From positions 104,759,951 through 104,823,950 of the forward strand of contig NC_071389.1 of assembly GCF_022682495.2 (NCBI RefSeq): a stretch of DNA of 64,000 bases. Reading direction: 5' to 3'. The position numbers were made by a program, and so were the translations under genes. Below, one piece after another: positions 56,527 to 64,000 of the stretch. Under the pieces are notes generated by a model. The model did not search any database. It saw only the letters and a program-made list of their open reading frames with translations, and had not been told where the DNA came from. The stretch's first letter is position 1. Every line of letters begins with the position of its first letter. The DNA comes from Desmodus rotundus (lineage: Eukaryota; Chordata; Mammalia; Chiroptera; Phyllostomidae).

Positions 56527-57228
56527 TTTGTTTTTTGTCTTAGCACCCCTGTTATATAAAGGGGCGGAGCCTTAGGTGTTCACCAGGGCAAGGTAACGCT
56601 GGTTGTTGTGCTGTGACACTATACATGGGGGAGAGGCCGAGATGGAGCAACTGTGCCTGCTCCACTCTCTGACAGATTTCAGTCACTCCCTTTGCTACCC
56701 ATAATCAAATTGGGCCACTCTGGTGCTGATTCCTGAGTGGGTGGTCTTGTGCACGCTCTAGGCCCCTGTGGGTCTCTCGAACAAACTCTCCTGTGAGGCT
56801 GGGAGCTTCTCCTGCTGCTGCCTCAACTCCCACAGGTGTTTTCAATCAGAGGTTTGAGGCTTCATTTCCCTGCGCTGGAGCCCCGGGTTGCATGGTCTGC
56901 TTCGCTTGCCTGCCCTTTGTCCAGGATTATCTATTCACGAACGTGGGGCCGTGGGGTCTGCTAGTGGTCACACTGCCTGCCCTGTTAGTCTCACAATCCT
57001 CCACGTCTCTGGGTCTGGCTGCATTGCCGCAATCCTATCTGCCCTGGCTGCCGGTCTCTGCCCCTCCTACTGGTCTGGATGAACGTTTCTTCTTTATCTC
57101 TTTGGTTGTTGGACTTCTGTGCAGTTCCATTTTCTGTCAGTTATGGTTGTTTTTTGTTTTTAAATTGTTGTTGTCCTTCTTTTGGTTGTGTGAGGAGGCG
57201 CAGTGTGTCTACCTATGCCTCTATCTTC
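55696..57228 (-). promoter_or_regulatory. Half-L1 5' UTR (56527-57228) with presumed internal promoter
   Basis: The region upstream of ORF1 (56527-57228) is GC-richer than its surroundings and carries the 5' terminal L1-like signature. A promoter is inferred from L1 family knowledge only; no element was identified by eye. Open frames 56793-57251 and 56888-57082 on the opposite strand are shadows. Confidence 0.4.
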
Positions 57229-57242
57229 ATGTTTCTATCTTT
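57229..57242. repeat. Right target-site duplication of the complete half-L1
   Basis: Exact copy of 55260-55273. Confidence 0.92.
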
Positions 57243-58187
57243 TTTAGGTAGGCCTATATTGCTATGAACTTCCCTCTCAGGGGTGTCTTTGATGTGTCCC
57301 ATAGGTTTTGGACTGTTGTGTGTTCATTTGTTTCCAGAAACTGTTGATTTCTTCATTGATCTCATTATTAACCAATTCATTGTTTAATAGCATGCTATTC
57401 AATTTCCATGAATTTGAATGTTTTTGAGTTTTTTCCTTGAGGTTGGTTTCTAGTTTCTGGACTTTGTGGACTGAGAAAAATGCTTGATATAATTTCAGTT
57501 TTCCTGAATTTGTTGAGGCTTGTTTTCTGTCCTGTCATGTGCTCTATCTTTGAAAATGTTCCATGTGCATTTGTAAAGAATGTGTATTTTGCTTCTTTGG
57601 GATGAAAGGTTCTATATGTATATTGTTAAGTCCACTTGATCTAGGACATTGTTCAGTGCCAGAATATCATTGTTATTTTGTTGGGAAGATCTATCCATTG
57701 TTGACAGTGGGGTGTTAAAATCCCCTACTATAAGTGTTTTGCTGCCTATATCTTTCTTGAAGTCCTCCAAGATTTTCCTGATGTATTTGGGTGCTCCTAT
57801 GTTGGGTGCATATACGTTTACAATATTTATGTCTTCTTGATGGATTTTTCCCTTGAGTAATATGAAATGTCTCCCTATGTCTCTTTTTCTGGCCTTTGTT
57901 TTGAAGTCTATTTTGTCTGATATAAGTATTGCTACCCCAGCTTTTTCTCCCTGTACATTTGCTTGGAACATTTTTCTAACCCTTCACTATCAGTGGGTAG
58001 GTCTTTGGCTCTGAGGTGGGTCTCTTGTAGACAGCAAGAATGTGGGTCCTGTTTATTTATCCATTCAGCTACTGTATGTCTTTTGATGCACTTAATCCAT
58101 TTACATTTAAAGTTATCATTAATAGGTACTTATTCACTTTTCCCCCTTTGTACCAGTGTTCCTCTCTCAATGTTTTTCTTCATCTTC

Positions 58188-59083
58188 TTAAAGCAGTCCC
58201 TTTAGTGCATATCTTGTAATGCTGGTTTGGTGGAGGTGTATTCTTTTAGCCTTCTTTTGTCTAGAAACTCCTTATTTTGCCTTCCATTTTAATTAAGAGC
58301 CTTGCTAGGTAGAGTAGTCTTGGTTGCAGGCCTTTGCCTTTCTATTTAGAATATTTCTTGCCATTCCCTTCTAGCTGTACTGTTTCTGTTGAGAAATCAA
58401 CTGCTAGCCTTATTGGAGCTCCCTTGTATTTCTTGCTTCTCCCTTGCTTTCCTTAGAGTTCTTTCTTTGTGTTTAAAATGTGGCATTTTTATTTGGTGTG
58501 TTTTGCAGTAAGCTTCTTTGGGTTCATCTTGATTAGGACCCTCTGTGCTTCCTTAACTTGGTTGGCTTTTCCCCTCTCCAGGTTCAGGAAGTTTTCTGTC
58601 ATTATTTTTTCGAACAGGTCTTTTATCCCTTTCTTTTTTTCTTCTCCATCTGGTATTTCTATGATTCGTATGTTGTTGTATTTCATGTTGTTCTGCAGTC
58701 CCCTTAAACTATATTCATATTTTTAAAATCTTTTTTCATGCAGCTTCTCTGACTGGGTATTTCTTTCTGGTTTGTCCTCCAGCTCACTAATTTAGTCCTC
58801 TGCTTCATCCAGCCTGCTTATAATTCCTTCTAATGTATTTATTTTAGATGTTGTATTATTCATTTCTTCCTGGTTCTTGTTTATAGTTTCTATTTCCTTT
58901 TTCATGCTCTTGTAGTTCCTGCTCAGTTTCTTTCAGTTGTCAGCTGAGTTCCTTGAGCATCCTTATAACCATTCTTTTGAATTCTATATCTGATGGTTTG
59001 CTGGCCTCCATTTCACTTAGTTTTTTTTTTACCGGAGAATCTTCTATTCCTTTAGATTGTGGGTTTTTTCTTTGTCTCCCCAT
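58188..59083 (-). pseudogene. L1 ORF1 of the 51.5-59.4 kb element, disrupted
   Basis: The start at 59083 gives MGRQRKNPQSKGIEDSPVKKKLSEMEASKPSDIEFKRMVIRMLKELS before a break. The RRM start NNIRIIEIPDGEEKKKGIKDLFEKIM is in 58686-58489. The C-terminal end falls at the TAA at 58190-58188 after a degraded ALQ...K block. Stops and frameshifts separate these pieces. Same family as the ORF1 at 14658-13740. Nonfunctional RNA-binding chaperone. Confidence 0.8.
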
Positions 59084-59395
59084 TATAGGCGGCTCTTTTT
59101 GTTTGTTTCTGCAATTCCATATGTTCTGCCTTACCAACTGTCTTCATGGAGTGGCCTTCTGTGATAGGGATTCTGTGGGACTCAGTGGTGTGGTCTCTTT
59201 GATATCCTTGCCTGTGTGCTCTACAGTTTCCCTTTCTTCCATTGGTGTGTGCTCTCCTTCTGTACTTGAGGTTTACCTGTTGGTAGCTTCTTTGTTGGTG
59301 TGTTCTCTCCTCCAGCAGGTTTACTGGTAGTTGTAACTCCCACCTTGTCTTGTATGCTGTTGTACAGGTGTTGGTTAACAAAGTAATATTACCAG

Positions 59396-60188
59396 ACAAC
59401 CAATCCTACACCAGCAAAAAGAACCCCTCTACCACACCAGCAATTTCTATCACAATTGAACTAAGATTAATAAAGGTGGAAAGAGACTGAGGATATTACA
59501 AGGCATGACAAAGGGAGTATGAGATGACTAAAAGAGGGGAAAATGTTACTGATTGGTAAGAGGGAGTAGTATTGATGAGTTGGGATAGAACCTTGGTGAA
59601 AAAAGAGAGAGAACAAAATTTAAAACATAAACAAAACATGAACGAGTGATGGGAACAATGGGGTGAGAATAGGAAAGAGTATACCATGAGGTTTGAAGTA
59701 AAATTGAAAAGATACTGGACCAATGGGGACAGAATTGCAGAAAAACCACAGCAGGGTTGATAGCAACAATAGCTGAATGAGGTCTAATAAAGGTGGGATG
59801 GAAATAAAATACGGTAGAAAAGCAAAAAGTAAATATGAGATGTCTACTGTAAAGAAAAGTGATTTTGCGAGGATTGGGGTAACAAACTAATAAGAGTAAG
59901 GAGTAAAGCCCAGGTGGAGAGAGGGGAGGGAAAAAAAGGGATAGAGAAAACAAGGAAATAAAATCCCTTACTCAACTGATCAGGGGCAAGGGGAAGGTGA
60001 AATGGAGTAAGACAGCAAGAGAGTATTCTATGAGATTTAAAGTACAAAGAAATAGTGAACAAATAGGAGTTCCTTTGGAGAAGTACATCAATAACCATGA
60101 TATTTCACCCAACTAGCCACTGTTTATAAAAGGAGGGAGAAATAAGACAATTTTTTTTCCAGAATATATATAATTATTTATTTATTTT
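59396..60188. other. Unassigned purine-rich segment upstream of an L1 5' end
   Basis: About 0.75 kb of A/G-rich sequence on the given strand with no gene. Two loosely similar stretches stand out: 'agagtataccatgaggtttg' (59677) and 'agagtattctatgagatttaaag' type (60020). It could be an inverted or diverged L1 5' UTR segment or unrelated low-complexity DNA. Long pyrimidine-rich reverse frames (59953-59546) are compositional. Confidence 0.4.
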
Positions 60189-60189
60189 C

Positions 60190-63100
60190 TTTTTTTTTTA
60201 ATTTTTATTGTCATTCAGTTACAGTTGTATGCCTTTTCTCCCCATCCCTCCACCCCACCCCAGCTGAACTCACCTCCCTACCCCACCTCCACCCTCCCCC
60301 TTGATTTTGTCCATGTGTCCTTTATAGTAGTTCCTGTAATCCACTCGTCCCACTGTCCCCACCCCACTCGCCCTTGGCTATTGTTAGATTGTTCTTAACT
60401 TTAATGTCTCTGGTTATATATTGTTTGCTTTTTTCTTCTATTGTTTATGTCCCAGTTAAAGGTGAGATCATATGGTATTTGCCCCTGACTGCCTGGCTTA
60501 TTTCACTTACCATAATGCTCTCCAGTTCCATCCATGCTGTTGCAAAGGGTATAAGCTCCTTCTTTCCCTCTGATGTGTAGAATTCCATTGTGTAAATATA
60601 CCATAGTTTTTGGATCCACTCGTTTGCTGATGGGCACTTAGGTTGCTTCCAGTACTTGGCTATTGTAAATTGTGCTTCTATGAACATTGGGGTGCACAGG
60701 TTCTTTTGGATTGGTGTTTAAGGGTTCTTAGGGTATAATCCCAGAAGTGCAATTGCCAAGTCAAAAGGCAGTTCTCTTTTTAGTTTTCTGAGGAAATTCC
60801 ATATTGTTTTCCACAGTGGCCACACCAGTCTGCATTCCCACCAACAGTGCACTAGGGTTCCCTTTTCTCTGCATCCTCTCCAACATTTGTTTGTGGATTT
60901 ATTTATGTTGGCCACTCTGACTGGTGTGAGATGGTACCTCATTGTGGTATTAATGTGCATCTCTTTGATAGCTAGTGATGCTGAGCATCTTTTCATATGT
61001 CTCTGGGCCCTCTGTATGTCTTCCTTGGAGAAGTGTCTGTTTAAGTCCTTTGCCCATTTTTTAATTGGGTTGTTTGTCTTCCTGGACTGGAGTCGTGTGA
61101 GTTCTTTATATATTTTGGAGATCAGGCCCTTGTCTGAGGTATCATTAGAAAATATGTTTTCCCATACTGTTGGTTCTCTTTGTAATTTGGCGCTGTTTTC
61201 TTTAGCCATGCAGAAGCTTTTTGTTTTGATGAGGTCCCATTTGTTTATTCTTTCCTTTATGTCCCTTGCTTTAGGGTATGTGTCTGTGAGGATGTTGCTG
61301 CGTGGAATGTCTGAGATTTTCCTGCCAATGTTTTCCTCAAGGACTTTTATGGTGTTACGACTTATATTTAAGACTTTTATCCATCTCGAGTTTATATTCA
61401 TGTATGGCGTAAGTTGGTGATCGAGTTTCATTTTTGTGCACATAGCTGTCCAAATCTCCCAACACCATCTGTTGAAGAAGCTGTTTTTGCTCCATTTTAT
61501 GCTCATGCCTCCTTTGTCAAATATTAATTGACCGTATAGACTTGAGTTTATTTCTGGGCTCTCTATTCTGTTCCAATGGTCTATGTGCCTGTTTTTATGC
61601 AAGTAACAGGCTGTTTTGATTACCGTGGCCTTGTAATACAGTTTGATATCAAGTATTGTGATCCTTCCTGCTTTGTTCTTCTTTCTCAAAATTGCTGCAG
61701 CTATTCGGGGTTGTTTATGGTTCCATATGAATTTCTGAAATGTTTGTTGTATATCTGTGAAATATGTCATGGGTAGTGTAATAGGGATTGCATTGAATCT
61801 ATAAATTGCTTTGGGTAGTATGGCCATTTTGATGATGTTAATTCTTCCAATCCATGAACATGGTACATGCTTCCATTTGTTTGTGTCTTCCTTAATTTCT
61901 TTCTTCAGTGTTGTGTAGTTTTCTGAGTACAGGTCATTTACCTCTTGGTTAGGTTTATTCCTAGGCACTTTATTTTTCTTGTTGCTATATCAAATGGGAT
62001 TTTTTCCCTTATTTCTGTTTCTGCAGTTTTGTTGTTGGTGTACAGGAATGCCTTTGATTTCTGAGTGTTGACTTTGTATCCAGCTGTTTTGCCAAATTCA
62101 TTTACTAGGTAGAGTAGTTTTCTGGTGGAGTCTATAGGGTTTTGCATGTACACTATCATGTCGTCTGCAAACAGTGACAGTTTCATTTCCTCCTTTCCAA
62201 TTTGGATGCCTTTTATTGCTTTTTCTTGTCTGATTGCTGTGGCTAGGATTTCCAATACTATGTTGAATAGGAGTGGTGAGAGAGGGCATCCTTGTCTTGT
62301 TCCTGATCTTAGTGGGAAAGCTCTAAGTTTTTGTCCATTGAGTGTGATGTTGGCTGTAGGTCTCTCATATATGGCCTTTAGTATGTTGAGGACTGCTCCC
62401 TTTATTCCCACTTTGCTGAGTGTTTTTATCAGAAATGGGTGCTGTATCTTATCGAACGCTTTTTCCGCATCTATTGATATGATCATGTGATTTTTGTCTT
62501 TGCTGTTGTTGATGTGATGTATTATGTTTATTGATTTGCGAATATTGTACCATCCTTGCATCCCTGGGATGAATCCCACTTGGTCATGGTGGATGATCTT
62601 TTTAATGTATGCTGGATGCGGTTTGCTAATATTTTGTTGAGAATTTTAGCGTCTATGTTCATCAGCGATATTGGCCTGAAGTTTTCTTTCTTCGTTGTGT
62701 CTTTATCTGGTTTTGGTATTAATATGATGCTGGCTTCATAAAAAGAGTTTGGGAATCTTCCATCAGTTTGGATTTTTTTGAATAGTCTGTGAAGGATACG
62801 GGTTAGCTCTTCCTTAAATGCTTTGTAGAATTAACCTGTGAAACCATCTGGTCCAAGGCTTTTGTGTTCTGGGAGTTTTTTGATGATTGCTTCAATTTTG
62901 TCTGCTGTTATTGGTCTGCTCATGTTTTCTGCTTCTTCTTCATTGAGTTTTGGAAGATTATATTTTTCTAGAAATGTGTCCATTTCACCTAGGTTTTCAA
63001 ATTTCTTGGCATACAGTTCTTCGTAGTTATTTCTAACAATCCTTTGTATTTCTGTCATATCAGTTGTAATCTCTCCTCTTTCATTTCTAATTGTGTTTAT

Positions 63101-64000
63101 TTGAATCCTCTCTCTTTTTTTCTTGATGAACCCACTTAAAGGCTTGTCAATTTTGTTTATCTTTTCAAAGAACCAGCTCCTGGATTCATTGATACTTTGA
63201 ATTGTGCTTTTAGTCTCTATGTCATTTAACTCTGCTCTGATCTTGGTTATTTCCTTCCTTCTGCTTGTTCTGGGCTGTCTTGGTTGTTGTTCCTCAAGTT
63301 CTTGTAGGTGTAGGGCTACGTTGTTTGTTTGAAATGTTTCTATCTTTTTAAGGTTTGCCTGTATTGCTATGAACTTCCCTCTCAGGCCTGCCTTTGCTGT
63401 GTCCCATAGGTTTTGGATTGTTGTGAGTTCATTTTCCTTTGTTTCCAGAAAGTTTTTGACTTCTTCTCTAATCTCGTTCTTGACCCATTCATTGTTTAAT
63501 AGCATGCTATTCAGTCTCCATGATTTTGAGTCCTTGGGGTTTTTTCCTTTGTGGTTGGTTTCTAGTTTCAGACCCTTGTGGTCAGAGAAAATGCTTGGTA
63601 TGATTTCAGTTTGTTGAATTTGTTGAGGCTTGCTTTGTGTCCTAACATGTGGTCTATCTTTGAAAGAGTTCCATGTACCCTTGAAAAGAATGTGTATTTT
63701 GCTTCTTTAGGATGAAAAGCTCTCTATATATCAGTTAAGTCCATTTCCTCTAGCGTATTGCTAAGTGACACAATATACTTGTTGACATTTTGTTTGGAAG
63801 ACCTGTCCATTTTTGATAGTGGGGTGTTAAAGTCCCCTACTATAATTGTGTTGCTGTCAATATCTTTCTTGAAGTCCTCCAAATTTTTCTTTATGTATTT
63901 GGGTGCTCCTATCTTGGGTGTATTTATATTTACAATGTTTATGTCTTCTTGGTGGATTCTTCCTTTGAGTATTATGAAGTGACCTTCTGGGTCTCTCTTT
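60190..64000 (-). mobile_element. L1 retrotransposon, truncated by the window edge
   Basis: The 3' end has a T-run on the given strand (60190-60199) and 'aataacaataaaaattt'-type tail counterpart, a G-rich 3' UTR (60200-60444) and ORF2 from 60445 rightward. It is closest to the full-length L1 at 9655-15927 over its whole length, so it belongs to the same relatively young subfamily. The endonuclease start and ORF1 would lie beyond the window, so full length and target duplication cannot be judged. Confidence 0.9.
60445..64000 (-). pseudogene. L1 ORF2 (partial, frameshifted)
   Basis: Open pieces from 3' to 5': 60687-60445 (C-terminus, AQFTIAKYWKQPKCPSANEW to SPLTGT), 61968-60718 (416 codons: post-RT region, with [20 protein letters not shown], a Cys/His motif of the L1 C-terminal segment), 62579-61938 (213 codons: RT core with [26 protein letters not shown], and [13 protein letters not shown]), and 63505-62831 (224 codons: endonuclease-RT linker and RT start). 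Breaks: a stop at 60718, a frameshift near 61950, a frameshift near 62600 and a stop at 62831. The linker retained at 63110-63230 is missing from the full-length L1 at 12592. The endonuclease region continues past the edge (GDFNTP-equivalent near 63810-63840). Confidence 0.92.

Larger units (their letters stand above)
55274..57228 (-). mobile_element. Complete ORF1-only (half-L1) retrotransposon, 1.96 kb
   Basis: A self-contained element with an A-rich tail (55274-55305, T-rich on the given strand), a 3' UTR of about 400 bp, one ORF (56526-55687) and a 5' UTR of about 700 bp. The 5' terminus reads 'gaagatagaggcataggtag' on the reverse strand, an L1-like start. No endonuclease or reverse transcriptase is encoded. 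Exact 14-bp target duplications and the A tail are the marks of L1-type target-primed insertion, so it was mobilised in trans. Layout matches the class called HAL1 (half-L1). Confidence 0.9.
51850..58134 (-). pseudogene. L1 ORF2 of the 51.5-59.4 kb element, disrupted
   Basis: Endonuclease part 57971-57612 (119 codons open): AGVAILISDKIDFKTKA, INIVNVYAPNIGAPKY, and VGDFNTPL are visible. RT part 54592-54272: GFIPGLQGW and a motif-A equivalent [12 protein letters not shown]. In 54043-53834 a 'RKIKCIGINLTR' type stretch follows the RT core. The FADD-equivalent codons lie near 54090-54110 on the reverse strand. The expected start codon at about 58134 is GTG instead of ATG. The endonuclease-RT linker is interrupted at 55260-57242 by the half-L1. 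It is not functional. Confidence 0.8.
51505..59395 (-). mobile_element. Reverse-strand L1 (L1MA-like) carrying two later insertions
   Basis: The 3' end is at about 51505 ('ccaatgtcaccccagtaagt' on the reverse strand). 3' UTR follows to about 51850, then ORF2 to about 58134, ORF1 59083-58188 and part of a 5' UTR to about 59395. It is interrupted by a forward L1 end (52171-52707) and a complete half-L1 (55274-57228). Without these inserts it is about 5.4 kb. Numerous stops and frameshifts in both ORFs show an old, dead copy. The target duplications could not be placed. Confidence 0.8.

Noticed and set aside
60887..61420. 177-codon forward open frame
   Set aside because: Antisense shadow of the ORF2 C-terminal region of the rightmost L1.
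1..64000. CRISPR arrays, operons, ribosome binding sites, prophage or mitochondrial insertions
   Set aside because: No regularly spaced repeats, no bacterial gene organisation and no recognisable organelle genes; the repeat content is mammalian.

Overview
The window looks like intergenic or intronic DNA from a bat genome. Three copies of a tRNA-derived SINE carry the head (GCCCTG-type, with A/B-box-like promoter) and the C/T-rich tail expected of the bat VES family. The rest is dominated by mammalian LINE-1 with old MIR, L2, MaLR and hAT/Tigger relics. I found no credible host protein-coding exon, no rRNA or functional tRNA gene, and nothing prokaryotic. Genus cannot be fixed from the sequence alone; a yangochiropteran bat is my inference.

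Left part (1-6.1 kb): decayed reverse-strand L1 pieces split by a Tigger-like DNA transposon, a diverged tandem duplication, a MIR, a MaLR LTR and a processed pseudogene of the ubiquitin-conjugating-enzyme variant UBE2V1.

Nested block (6.1-23.6 kb): an old forward-strand L1 (5' UTR and ORF1 from 6.14 kb, ORF2 resuming at 17.7 kb) was split by a reverse-strand ORF1-only 'half-L1' element (8791-17313). That element was in turn split by a full-length 6.27-kb reverse-strand L1 (9655-15927) with a perfect 15-bp target-site duplication. The old L1's second half also holds three VES SINEs, a (CTTT)n microsatellite, a half-L1 3' end, a 5'-truncated younger L1 and a palindromic mariner-type MITE.

Middle (23.6-50.6 kb): mostly single-copy-looking DNA with ancient relics (L2, MIR, MER5-like and other hAT elements, MaLR LTR, ERV-like LTRs, old L1 ends). 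A 213-bp hAT element has an exact 8-bp target duplication, and there is a near-perfect 23-bp-arm hairpin at 48.7 kb.

Right part (50.6-64 kb): a second reverse-strand L1 landscape. An old L1 3' end contains an inverted internal segment. An L1 with recognisable ORF1 and ORF2 (51.5-59.4 kb) was hit by an opposite-strand L1 3' end (making a head-to-head palindrome) and by a complete half-L1 element (55274-57228) whose 279-residue ORF1 is still fully open. A further L1 (from about 60190) runs off the right edge.

The only element 'system' that stands out is the ORF1-only half-L1 family. Three copies share one 3' end, one is complete with target-site duplications and an intact ORF1, and none carries a reverse transcriptase, so it must have been mobilised in trans.
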